This document shows positions 35,101 through 47,900 of a stretch of DNA of 64,000 nucleotides, in pieces; within the stretch, counting starts at the first letter, position 1, and every line of letters starts with the position of its first letter. Both the position numbers and the translations under genes were made by a program. The DNA comes from Tanypteryx hageni (taxonomy: Eukaryota > Arthropoda > Insecta > Odonata > Petaluridae). The stretch covers positions 14,819,516 to 14,883,515 of the forward strand of contig CM054114.1 of NCBI GenBank assembly GCA_028673005.1, read 5' to 3'. The notes below the pieces were generated by a model. The model was not told the origin of the DNA, ran no database searches, and saw only the letters and a program-made list of their open reading frames with translations.

Positions 35101-38100
35101 GTAAAGCCTAAAATAACTACGATCAGACTAATTATTCACGAAAATGACGATTTTTGAAGGAATTCTAATTTCATCAGGTCGCGTGGCGGAATGCGGCAAA
35201 AACGCCACGCTTGCAATTCTACCGGTTCTATTAATAGCTCGGTAGCATTTCAGAAACGCACGAGTCAACACCGCGTGCATTTACGTTTTGCGATACAAGC
35301 ACTTTGGTAGATAACTCAATCATCTTATATGTCAATGAAGTCAGTGCAGCGAGAGGTTAAGAGAGTTTCAGTAGCGATATGAGCTGGAGCCGTTTCTGTT
35401 TATCAGATTGATGAGCTCTTTTTATATCCGCTGTCGATTAAAAAAATATACCATTCAGTGAATAAAATTCACCATCTTTCGCAAAAATTACTTGATATCG
35501 ATCATAGACGGCTGAACGAAGACTCGAAAAACTTTGGTGTAACGCTAAATACAACTGGGAGTGATTATCCTCAAATTAGGACGACGTGCTCAAAACTGCG
35601 TCAACCTATCATGCTGACTACAATTAACATCGCTAGAAATCTAAAGGATAACATGCCTTTGTTTCTTGAAAGGTTTTTTTGAAGTCGTTGATATTTTATC
35701 CATTTAATTTATATTGGCCTACATCAGTCTTAAAAATCCCGAATTCACGTTTAAATTTATAACCATTTTAATGTGCTACCTTTAATTTTTAATGCACGTG
35801 TAAATATTCGCAGTTATATGCGAAACGACAGACGGAGGGCCAAATACAACGAGGCTATGAATATTGCCGGGGGATTCGACTAAAAAAGAAGTAAGTGGAA
35901 AAGGGATTGATTACCTACTGCGAATCAGTCTCCTCTCTTTCGCTTTTGAAGTAAAGGCGAAGGTGTTTTGGCCAAGTTCCGATGCAGATTCGCGCTACTG
36001 GCATGCACGCTCCCCATGTTCTGATCCCCAAGGTCGCAAAAAGTTCAGGCGTTTCTCTGTAACAAGAAGGCATATGAGCGAATAAAATTTATACTTAAGA
36101 TAATATCTCGCATAAATATGCATGCCAATTTAATCATCCCATTACAGGCAAAAAGACCATTAAATGCTTATGGTAAAGACTTAGATACAATTGACAATCA
36201 AAGGCTTTAATTTCACATGACTTATGGTGTAAGTAATGGATTGCTATTAAACCATTTCTATTTAATTCATTCTGGTGCCATTATTACTTTCGTTGTTCTA
36301 TGCATCTCTTGACTGATTCAATACTTTGGGAAGGCAATTCAACCAAAAAATAAACTTTCCGATCTAAATTTGATTTCCGGCAGCTCACTACTACACAGCC
36401 AATGCCATTTGACATAGGAGTGTATACATTAATAAAAGGAGATGAAATACCACCCTAAATTTGGTACTCGAACTTGTGACACAGATACTATATATTTACT
36501 TCAAGAAATAACGATTACTTATGCGGCGGAAACGAAGTTTAACGATCAAACCACCCTTAAACTAATTGGGACACTTTATAAATACAACTCATAGATACAC
36601 GCGAAGTGATTTTAATTATTTTTTTTTGGAAAATCGAAGCCGCCCGTCCTACACGTGTCTAGCGCCGCGGGGGAAACTCCGCCTCATTGTTTACCCGAAC
36701 ATGGGAGTGTCAGGAAAAGAAGCCGCTAGGAATTCTTCATCCCACACCCAATGCTTCCATTCCTCCTTCTCTCTCCCTTATACAAACCTCCTACGAAGAC
36801 TTCCTTTGAAAAAAAAGAAAAAAAAACATTTGATGGCCCCATTTGTCTCTCGGAAAGTCCTTCATTCGACGAGGCCTGCTAGGAAAAAACCGCTCCTGTC
36901 ATGGGCGGAGGAAAGTCTGCGCGGCTACAGAAACCCCGCGGTGAAGTGTTTACCCTTTCTTGTTCCATAAAGAAGTCGGTATATCGAGGGGATGAATAAA
37001 AAAGGGAGAGCTTGGATAAGGCCCCGTCCATTCACCCCGTCCCCTCCTCTTCTTCTCTCCCTCTCATCCCCTCCCCCTCTCCTTCCCTCCCTCTTCCTCT
37101 CCTTTCTCCATTTCCCTCTTCCTTTCCTCTCGCAGATAGCGCCGGCAGCAGAAAAGCTTCTAAAACGATTTGTCGATTAAACAATCGAACAGCCATGTCG
37201 GATTTTATTCTTCGGATCGCCCCTCTCCAATAATGAGATTTATACAAGCATACTTTCGGAGTCATTTAAACGAAAAATCCCATTCATTATTACAATAATA
37301 CAATACGCTTGTTTCATACGTAAACGAATCGAAGAAATAAATCTGCTTTATTAACGGGTTGCATAAGATTAAGGATACAGATTAAAATTAAGAATGGAGC
37401 AAAAGATTTAATGAAATTATGCGGTATGGAAGTTCGAAAAATATTGTACCTATTTATCTGTTTGGATTATGCAAAAACTGCATCAGTTTTTCGTTTAGGA
37501 AAACTTGTTATCGTGATTGAATTATGCCACTATCATAAAAATTATTATTATCATGCATTAAATTCATCGAAGTCAGTTTTCGAGTGTTTTTTTGTTATAA
37601 ATGTCTTCCAGAAGTGCTTTACCTTCCGACGATAGTAAAAAAAATGAAGCAGCAATTTTTATTTTTTATTTGTTAAGGGGTGTCGATCGCGTGATGCCAA
37701 CGAATAAATCACAAAAAACGATTTTTTATTTTACGATTTATTAAGCAAGCAGGCACTAATAATACATGTAATTTATACCTTTATAAATAATATTCAACTT
37801 AATCGCAGAGACTTTTCACTCTATAAAAAATAACAATAGGTGAAGTAAATCAACCTTTGCTAAAACACAGGGAAAAGATTACTCGCAGAATGTGAGATAC
37901 ATAGTTTAAAGAAATTGTTCGCCTATTTTTGCAGAACACCCTTATCCCACCAAATAATACATGGCGGGCACTTCTCATCTGAAAATTACATTCCGACTTG
38001 TCGAATAGGTTATGAAATGGTCCTTTGATAGCTGCAGTCAAAGATTTTCGAAAACCTTTCTCAGAAAATGAGCGAATTTGGAAACCGCGCGTTATGACCG

Positions 38101-40429
38101 GTATTCGCCGGGCGACGGAAGACCAGAGCGTAGTATCGACCGAAGTCTTTCGATCCCTCAATCGCTCATCTTATGGCGGTACACTTCCTCGACGGCTACG
38201 CAGACTAAACAGCAAAGCAAACAAGCGAAAGGAGATGAGCGCATTAGGGAAGCGATCCACGTGCGAGCTGAATGTATTCGGCGTGGGAGAGAGGTCGCCC
38301 ATCGCGAGAAGCAGCAGACGCCCGCGGGTGTTGACGGCGGAGTTTGCAGACGTCGTGCAACTCGGTGCTCCGATTACTCGAAGCGGTGGCAGACCCGCAT
38401 TCTCGAGCCGATTTCCCAACCTTTGTTTATTTTTTTTAATTTTTAACCTCATGACCACGTTTATTATCCCAGGGAGAACCCTCGTCACCTCCAAGAGTTG
38501 ATCGATCTAAGTATTTCGACTTCCTCATTTTTTTCTTTCCATGCGACTTACTTGCTTTCGGTCAACTTCTCTGACTTTCGTAACCAGAGAACAAACTGAA
38601 CGAAACTTTTCCAAGCACGCACATCTGCGAACCTTATTTTCTGCCTTTATAAAATATATACACGATCGCCGAGAAACGAAGCCAGGAAATTATAATGAGA
38701 AATGCACCAATTTGTCGTATTTAGGCGTTCTTTACCAGCAAAGTGGTAATGGCGGAACTCCTTATGGGCACGTCTCGTACGTCCGTCGTAACTTTCATCT
38801 CCTAAATCGCCGTACGGATTTTAATTAAATTAAGTACGAGTGATCCTTATTAAACTTCATCGTCCAATTGTGATTTTGAACTGAATCCGTCAATTGGAAC
38901 TTCCACTTTACATAATTACTTTAATAAACTTAATCCCGTATCTTGTTAAGTGGCATCCTTCAAGCAACAATGAAATATCTTACTTTTCTCTCCCTTACTC
39001 TTATATTATCTACAAGGTATAGATTAAAAACTTTATTCGGATAGAGAAGAACATTTACTACACAGTAGTCAGAAAGACTACATAATTACGACTTATCATT
39101 TCGGAGATAAATATTCAAGAATCGCCCATTCTTTCGATACCATTTCACCTTTGAAATGTCTGTGTATTCCATTTATGGAGTATACTTTTCCATCTTGCTT
39201 TAAAGGCGACTGACAAAGACAAAATGAAAATACGGGCAATTTAAAACTCGTATGAATTAAGTATGAACCCGACTATGAAGTTGACATTTAATATACCTCT
39301 AAAAGCATTGTCGTGACAGATGGATTGCGCAACGCGGCCTGAACAAATTAGCAAACAACTCGGAAGCGTCGTATAAACGGATTTTCAAAAATTGCACGTA
39401 CTAGATATTCGGACGCCGCAAATCTCTACGTAGTTTTGAACGAAAAATTCGCTAAATTGTTTTTGAGAATCGACAAAAGTCGGGAAAATAAACTTCTCTT
39501 ATAACACGTAAGGGTATAATGTTTTCGAATCACGAGATAAAGAAAAACGCGGGCCGAAAGGAAGATCGCCAGCGAAAATTTCTCTGCGTGACGTTTGGTC
39601 ACTTCCGGAATCGAATTTTTGAGAATTTACAGGAGTAAAGCGATGAGTTGAGGAGAGAAAGGGGATGGAGGAGGTAGGTTTTTTGGGGGTGTAGTAGGCG
39701 GAGGAAGGGGTTACTTGGGGGCGGAGGACGTGGGAGAGGCCGCGATATATAGGCGAGGGAGAAAAAGATGTCCATTCAAGGTCGCGCAGATAGGACTTTG
39801 GGGGAGAGAGGAGGAGGTGGGTGAGGAGATTGGCAGGGGGTGTCGTGATGGAAGCTCGGAGAGGGGCGGAAAAGACGATGACGGAGCCAAAACAAAGGCG
39901 TAACTGCTGTTTGGTGAGAGACAGAAGAAAGGCGACACCGCGCACTCTCGAGGTTAAGGGGCTGGGTCGTGGGTGAGGGAATGAAAAAAGATGGAAGTGG
40001 AGAGGGAGGGAGGGAGGAAAAAAAAGAGGCGAAAATAGACAAAGGCTTGATTGCCTCAGCATGCCTCGTATTTAGTCGCTGCATGCTCAGGAAAACGCAC
40101 ACGTCCCATCTTTCTGCTTTAGAATCGCTTCTTGCAAATGCAGTAAAAACTTGAGACTGCGAACCAAATATTGTATTCAAAACCGTGCGAGTACTAAAAA
40201 AAATGCCTTTAAATGGTTTACTTTCGATGGATTCACTACAAACCAGCAGGTGTCTGTAAAACACGAACCGATTTAACTAATAGAAAACTTTCCACAAAGC
40301 GCCGGGGAAAACAACAGAAAATGGCGTACTACTTTTTATTAAAAAATTTGAGAATTTTTTGTGTTTTAGCTGGACAGATAGAGAATAATGTTTACACGTG
40401 TAATACGATAACCTGCAGAACATGGTCTA
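35101..40429. other. No gene seen
   Basis: Contains pyrimidine-rich (37036-37130) and purine-rich (39640-40035) tracts and a CpG-rich, multi-frame-open patch at 38020-38450. None shows a known domain. Confidence 0.45.
39640..40035. repeat. Purine-rich block
   Basis: G/A-rich + strand with GGAGG and GGGAGG motifs. No gene is seen. Confidence 0.7.
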
Positions 40430-40736
40430 GATGGGTGAAGCATAGCTTATCCCAACGAATGAGTCAAGAGCACTGTGGGTCGCGACCCCAAAGGGAATTT
40501 CATGGGGATCGCGAAGACAACAGTGTTTATGTCAAATTTTCAATATTTTATTTTTTCGTAAATATCAATTGCTTAAGTTTATTTTTTCATTTTTAATATT
40601 AATAAAAAATATTTTTCTAAATGTTCCAAAAACATTTTATATTTATTGGTAGATTGATGAATTCAAGGGATTCGCGAACTGACCTTCGGCTACCGTAATT
40701 GGGGATCGCAGATGCGTAATGTTTGATAATCGCTGG
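40430..40736. mobile_element. Possible hAT-like element
   Basis: The right end, read in reverse, is CAGCGATTATCAAACATTAC, a typical hAT terminus. GTCTAGA occurs on both flanks (about 40425 and 40737), consistent with a target duplication. The left terminus is degraded and there is no transposase. Both borders are uncertain. Confidence 0.4.
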
Positions 40737-42120
40737 TCTAGAGGAATAATACCGTATTGCTTACACTTTATATCACATTAATTTACTAAGCAAAATTTAT
40801 TGAAGACAAAAAATACTGTTTGAAAATTTACGGACAGATTCACTTGCGAAGTCTTAGTGAACAGGAATGATCGCAAAAGGGTTTGAGTGAAGATAAACGC
40901 GTAATTTATTGCGAAAAATTTCGCTCTTACAAGCCAATGTGTTAAAGACATTTTTTTCTTGAATATTTCAACGAATAAGGATGTCAATTATCGACATCCG
41001 TGGTTACAACTATTGAGTAAATATAAAAATGGAGTCCATAATACCGAAACCGTTCGCAATTTACTGTCTTTAATATTCACAACCGTGAAATTTTTCGTGT
41101 CAGTTGAACACGCGACGAAAATTAGAATAAAACTGACGAATACTTTGAGGTTCAAATATCAGCTCAAATGCGGCGTCTCTAAGAAATTTCACGCAGCTAT
41201 TTGAAACTCAAACAATTTATCTCTTTGTATTGAGGGCATACGATTTTAAAAAAATGCGATTCATTAGATAATACGATGGCCAGAAAATCACAACTTATGG
41301 ATGCATTAATTTATTAATTACTGCATCATCGTGACCAACTAATTAGAGGAATGATTAATTCCTTAATCTTAATGTATCAACATTTCAAAATTGATTCATT
41401 TAACAACTTTTCTCGCGTCATCCCTTTTGGTTACATACAAAATTGAGATTTAGTAACGCCGCAATCTTGATAAATTGAATGTTTTTTTAGGCGTTCTTTA
41501 CAAGAAGCAAAAAATGAACGCCTTACGGTCAGGTCGTGTCAGTCCGTCTGTCCGTCCGCATGTTTTATATGCAAAACTACTGGGCGGATGTTCATCAAAT
41601 TTGGTATTAAGGACATAAAGGCACTTAAAATAAGAAAACGATATAAATGGTTCACGTAGCTTAATCGGGAGTGCCACTTTGCTAGTGGCAAAAATTGAAA
41701 TTTTCGTTATATCTCGTAAAATATTATGTACTTATAACAAAAAAGTCTTCAAACATAATTTTTAGAAATAGTCAAATACCATATGTCTTGTCCAGCACAT
41801 TTTTTCGAAGGTGTAGCCGATTTAAAGAAATTTAAACGAGGAAGTTGTAATTCACTTTGAACTTCGAAAAAAATTTCCCTTTTTTTACTAACGCTATATT
41901 TCACGAAGTTCTATAAAAATACAAGAAACTTCTCTCCTAGAAGATGCATATAAAAAAACGCTCTTCTTCCCAATCAACTTTCAATTCTGCAGTCTCTCGT
42001 CCCCTTCCATTCTCCACAGCAGAGGGAAGCGTGCGAACCCTGCGCCCCTCATCCCCTGAACCACCCTACACCTGCAAGTGAACACTTCCGCCTTCGAGGC
42101 AAGACGAACCCTTTAGAGAC
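40737..42120. other. No gene seen
   Basis: AT-rich. A GTCCGTCTGTCCGTCC run (about 41540) resembles the start of R2 and may mark another decayed repeat. Confidence 0.45.
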
Positions 42121-42575
42121 GAGAGGATGAGCGGTGGGGGAAGGGAGGGAGAAAGAAACGAAGGAGAAGAAAGGGGGGAGGGAGAGAGAAAGGGGGAATG
42201 GGGGTATTCGGATTCCAGAATGAATGAGTCCATGGTGTGACGGCGTCGCGTCTTCGAAAAAGGATGCGGGATGCTGCATGTGTGCGCGCGCGCGTGCATG
42301 TGTGAGTGCGTGTGTGCGTAGCGGAAGTGAAGGGAACGAGTGCAATCTAATCGCGGCAGTACTTCCTTCCTCGATAGAATGAACAGAGAGAGGCATCCGT
42401 ATCCTTCCTGTTCTCCGCCCACGCGCGCCGCCGTCCGACCAACTCTTCAAAATCCGTTCATTCAAAGAGTCTGGAGGAAGAAGAGAGAAGGGGAGAGAGA
42501 GAGAGTGGAGGGGGAGGCAGAGAGAGAGAGAGAGAGAGAGTGGAGGGAGAGACAGAGGGGGGGAGGGAGGCAGAG
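42120..42575. repeat. Purine-rich block with (GA)n and alternating purine-pyrimidine run
   Basis: It contains a (CG/TG)-type alternating run (GTGTGCGCGCGCGCGTGCAT, from about 42279), then (GA)n at about 42495-42540. Low complexity. Confidence 0.8.
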
Positions 42576-42690
42576 ATAGATAGATAGATAAGCGTCTTTA
42601 TTCGGGCGAATTTTGGACCATTAGATAGATATGTAGATAGATAGGTAACCTTCTTTATTCGGGCAAAATTTGGACCATTAGGTCCATTCT
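42575..42690 (-). repeat. Two tandem retroposon 3' ends with (GATA)n tails
   Basis: Two copies of TCTTTATTCGGGC...TTTTGGACCATTAG follow (GATA)n runs on the + strand. Read on the minus strand, each is a retroposon end with a CTATCTATC tail. No coding part remains. Confidence 0.5.
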
Positions 42691-43489
42691 GACATTTAAC
42701 TCTTTGTCAATATCATGATTATAAAAAATAAAAGTATTACAATAAGCAGTATATAAAAATATATAACGATATGAGTGAAGGCAGATTTTAAGTTTGTGGG
42801 GAAAACCTAGGTAAAAACAGACTTGTTATTCATAGTGAAATCCACGCAGGAAAACAGCCACTGAAAAGAGGGGGTGTGAAAAACCTGCGAAAATCCTACA
42901 TAGTGTATATATATCAAAATGGAAAACTACAACAAGATATAGGAAACGGTAAGTACAGGAGGAAAGATCGTAGGTACAGCATTGCCTGTTTACCGTCATA
43001 AACACACGTATAAAGACATTTAGGGAGAGAGAGTGGGAGGCGGGGAGAGGGAGGCGGAGGGACAGGGGAAGGGGCAGAGATAGAGTTTTATTAAATAGAT
43101 CGAGGAACCGAGAAAAATAGAATTTTTAGAATTGTAAACTTGTCGATTTATCTGTTGCGCGTGTCTACAAAGTGGGATGGTTCGAAACAGTTTTTCTAAA
43201 ACTAGGGGCCGCGGCCTACCAGGGAGCCGCTAACTTATCTTGGATGTAAGGTGAAATGCCCAAAATTACAGTTTTCACGAATAATATAATTTTATCAGAG
43301 AATTTTTGGAAATAAGATGTGGTAAAAATTATTATATTATAAGCTATTGGCTTATGATATGAGCGTACTACTACTACTGCTACATGATACTACATTAATA
43401 TAAAGGGCCCTCCTTAATCTCTCCCATTTCTTCTAAAAAGGTCTTAATTTGAAATTATTGAAGGCCACCCACCGATTTTAGCCTACTTT

Positions 43490-43970
43490 CCAGAATGAAA
43501 ATAGGCTTATAGTTTTGTCATTGTGTCTGTCCGTCTGTGTGTAAGTTTGTCCGTCTGTATGTCCGTTTCCCCTATTAACTTTTGAACCAATACACCGATT
43601 TTCATAAAACTTGACGGAAATCTCTTGCTACATGAGCCGAGCTCCCGAGGATAGTTTTTGTTGCGAAGATTGAAGTCCCGGGCTCGATTCCAGGAACTAT
43701 TTTTCCCATTTGATTTACATGGGAAATCTGAAATCCATCGTGCATGATAATTTTCTCTTGCACATTAAAATATCTTAGAGTTGTAATATCGGAGCGAGTT
43801 TTGTACTATTCTCTGAGGAAAGAAATGGCGTTTCTAATTTTTATCGTCGAATTTTACTTATTGATTGTATTTCTTATAATTTTGCGTAAATACTGGTGAA
43901 GTTGCAGTTTTATCACTCATTACGAGAGTGTTATCATAGCAACAATTATCGTTGGACTCAGATTCGGTAT
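43490..43970 (+). repeat. Dispersed repeat R2, copy 2
   Basis: This is the second copy of the family at 30505, in the same orientation. It starts near a (GTCTGTCCGTCTGT) run, continues CACCGATTTTCATAAAACTT, GAAGATTGAAGTCCCGGG and TAATATCGGAGCGAG. Divergence from copy 1 is clear but moderate. Confidence 0.75.
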
Positions 43971-44823
43971 ATCTAATACTTACACGCGTAATTTTTTGCC
44001 GCACAAATACGAGTGATCAATTTAATATTCTGTTCGAATGTATTTGTAGTATTTTATAAGGCTAAATTATGAAATTTAGGAGCACAAAGAGCTACATGCC
44101 CGCGATGACTTTAAAGCTATTAAAGACAATATAAGTATTAAATAAATTATTAAATGGAGAGTAGGCATCATAAATTCTGCTTGGATCATCTTATTGCAAA
44201 TATATTTCTTCTGCGGTGTTATGTATGGCTTCAAAAGACCTCACAAGTAGTGAAAATGTTTAGCTTTATATCTAATGTAATCTTAATTTGAATATTTCGA
44301 AGGCATCCCCCGCCGATAACCGATTTCTGTGGAACACACCTTTGGCGGCGCAATGAACGTCATCGTATATTACTCGCAAATTTGTCTTTTATCTCTTATC
44401 GTTTACTTGCTATTGTGATTTAATTGATTTCACAGACAAACAGCAAATACATAAGCTCGATTATGAAATAAAACGCTAAAAATACAGATGCGCATTTTGG
44501 CTACAAAGCAGCTGTCTTCAGTGGTGATCAAAGGAAAGCTGACAAAAATTCTTCGAATCGCCACTTATGACGACTGCTAGGTAGCCGAAAAGCATATCTG
44601 GTTTTTGATAACCATATTACGAATATTGAAGATACCTTACACAAGCACTTAATTTTTCCAATTTTTTATAATTAACTTCTTATTCTGGAATACCTCCTGG
44701 TAATTAGGCGGTTCTTTCAAATCTGAGGTATTTTTATGCTGATGCTGTGGGTATCTATTATTTTAACTAGCTCATGAAAAATTATAACTCTCGACTATAC
44801 CTTGCGAATGTGTTTCTTTGCAG
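43971..44823. other. Intron or upstream of collagen exon a
   Basis: AT-rich sequence ending in the strong acceptor tgtttctttgcag. No signal-peptide exon was recognised. Confidence 0.5.
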
Positions 44824-44958
44824 CAAATCCAGCCATACGTGCAGTCATTCCCTGGACCTCAGTCGTCGTACAACCGAACGGGACTATACGGAAGGCAAGA
44901 GGGGCAAGACTGTGGAGGCTGCTGTACTCCAAGATGTTTTGCCGAAAAGGGATCGAGG
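44824..44958 (+). CDS. vkg: Collagen IV exon a: N-terminal 7S-like Cys-rich segment
   Basis: The exon has 45 codons, phase 0 at both ends. The acceptor follows the pyrimidine tract tgtttctttgcag, and the donor is GTGAGT at 44959. It encodes a Gln/Pro-rich start, an N-glycosylation sequon (NRT), then [17 protein letters not shown]. The four clustered cysteines match the 7S domain that cross-links four protomers in the collagen IV network. The frame stays open upstream of the acceptor but shows no signal peptide, so the initiator must lie in an earlier exon. Confidence 0.9.
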
Positions 44959-47900
44959 GTGAGTTCTTCCAACGGCGATCGACAGAGGAAACATGGTCAC
45001 GACCATCAAACCAATAATTATAGCACGGAGAGAAAATTCAATAAATAATCTGATGTGGCCAAAATGTTTCAAACAAAGGTTGTAGAAAATTAAATTTCCT
45101 ACAACTTTTATTCTGATACATTTTTAGATTTATCAAATATTAAAGCAAATATTTCAAAATAACTGATAAGTGACAAGAGTGAACACCCACTTCCGGTTGA
45201 CCGATTTTTACCAAAACTAATCAGTTCTTCTCACTTCTATAAAAATGTGAAATATAAAATTTCGCGTTGACCTGATTAATAGTTTTTGAGTTAGAGCACC
45301 CACAAAAACTCTATGACATGCACACACACAGACACCATCGAGAAAATGGTCAAAACGTGTTCAGAGGACCTCAAAACGTGTATTTCCGTTGAAATCTCGA
45401 ATTCGATCTTTTTCATGAAAGCAATACTTTCCCCTATACTACGTATGGGGAAAACAAAAACGAATAAGTGACAAGAGTGAACAACCACTTCCGGTTGACC
45501 GATTTTTACCAAAAACTAATCAGTTCTTTTCCCTTTAACAAAAGTGTCCAATATAAAATTTCGTGTTGATCTGTTTGTTTTTGAGTTCAAGCACCCACAA
45601 AATACCGGTCACAGACCCACAGACACGCACACACGGAGACACACAGATATCATCGAGAAATTAGTCAAAACGTGTTCAGGGGACCTTAAAACATGTATTT
45701 CCGTTGAAATCTCGAATTCGATTTTTTTTCATGAAAACAATACTTTCTCTATACTTCATATATGGAGGAAGTAAAAATATTATTTTTCATTCGAGCCACT
45801 AAACTATAATGCATAGTGGAATAATTTCTGAAAGGAAAACATGATAAGAAGACATTGCAGATGATTATTGGCAACGAATGTTTACGGGATGCACACTGTC
45901 ATTTTTAAACTGCCAAATTTTAATCGATTCTGCTCGGTCCAACCTCTTCAAATTATGTTATTTTGTTTAAGGTACATTTTTGGCAAAAACATATTGCTTC
46001 AGTCTTCTTGGAAAAATTCCAACGGCATCACTGACTGAATTCATATCCTCTCCTATTACTAACGACTTCTCTATTTATCGCAGAATTGCATCACATCCGC
46101 GTGTTCTTTATGCAAAAAAATATTTTTCCACTTTGGTGAGACACTTTAAGACAACTTGAGTTGATTTCAATAGTAATTCACCAAAAATAAGAAAATAATA
46201 ATATGACGTTTTTACATAGACGAGGGGTCGCCTGACAAACACAACGTTCATGTAATGCTTGGGTTCAAAAGATGTACATTAACTGTCATAAATTCATAAT
46301 TCATAAATATAAATATTGTTTATCGTGAACTTCATAGATGATATTATTCTCTTTAACTTTTGTATGAAAACATTTTTTGTAGAACTTATTGTTAAGGAGA
46401 TATTCCATTAAAACTTTGTTGTGCATGTCTGTGACCGGGATTTTGTGGGTGCTCGAACTCAAAAACAATCAGATCAACGCGAAATTTTATCATCATCATC
46501 ATGTTGCTGTCCGAAGACAGGTTTTAGCTGAATCGCTGCCTCCATCTCTCTCTCTCCCTAGAAGCCTCTTTTATACCTCTATAAGTATTATATTCATGCT
46601 TTATATTCTCTAATATTCCTATTCTTTTTCTTCCTCTTCTTCCGCTAATTTTGGCCTCTAAGATCGTCCTTTGTAAACACGGTCTTCTCAATATGTGCCC
46701 TATCCAATTTGCTTTTCTTTTCCTGATTGTTTTTATTAACATCCTTTCTTCTCCCACCATTTCTAATACTTCTTCGTTTCTCTTCCTCTCTGTCCATTTC
46801 ACTTTCATCATCCTCCTCCATACCCACATCACAAAACTTTCTAAATATTTTTTCTCCTTTCTCCTTACCGTCCACGTCTCTGCACCATAAAGAGCTATGC
46901 TTCATATGTAGCATTTTGCTAATTTCTTCCTTGTTTCTAAATTTATTTTCTTGCTTGTGAGAAGCTCCTTCTTCTCGTTAAATGCTGCTTTTGCCATTGC
47001 AATCCTACTTCTGATGTCCTGTGTACTACTTCCATCCTGCGCTAAAATACTGTCAAGGTATTTGAAACTACTTACTTGTTACAATTTTTGGCCATTTACC
47101 ATTATATTTAATTCTTTATGTTCCTTTCGTTTTTTCGTCATTGATCCTCCTTCCATATCGTTGGCCAACCTCCACTAGTCTGTCTGTCATCCTCTGAAGT
47201 TTTTCTAGTCTTCTGCTATTAATCCCTGATCATATGCGTATTTAATGGTGGTAATACTTTCACCTCCTATCTTAAATCCTTTCTCTTCCATTAACGCTTC
47301 TTCTTTTATTGTTTCTGCATAAATATTAAATATTGCTGGTGAAATAGGACATCCCTGTCTCACTCCCCTCCCTATTGAAGTACTTTCTGTTTCTTCTCCC
47401 TCAACCCTGACTCTAATCTTTTGATCAAAGTAAATGTTTTTAAGCAGTCTTTTATCTTTCCAATCTATTCCTATTTTATTTAAAATACCCAAAATTTTAT
47501 CCCATTTCACTAGGTCAAAAGCTTTCTCCCAATCTACAAAACAAAAATACATATATTTATTAACTTCTAGCGCTCTTTCTATCATCATCCTCGTACATCC
47601 TATAGCATCTATAGTCCCTCTTCTTCTTATGAAACCAAACTGATTATCTTGCAGCTCCTTTTCTATTTTACCTTTGACATTTTTGTTAAAAAGAAAAGAA
47701 CTGATTAGTCTTTGGTAATCATCGGTCAACCGGAAGTGGGTGTTTACTGTAGTCACTTATCCGATTATTTTCTCCATGCGTAGTATAGGGGACAGTATTG
47801 TTCTCATGAAAAAATCGACTGCGAGATTTCAACGGAAATATACGTTTTGAGGTCCCTTGAATACGTTTTGACCATTTTCTCGATGTCTGTGTGCGTGTGT

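Noticed and set aside
39499..40062. 187-codon minus frame
   Set aside because: Translated purine-rich tract, with overlapping frames and no domain.
44735..44776. Short hydrophobic start MLMLWVSIILTSS upstream of exon a
   Set aside because: It reaches a stop before any good donor and is too close to the acceptor. Unlikely to be the signal-peptide exon.
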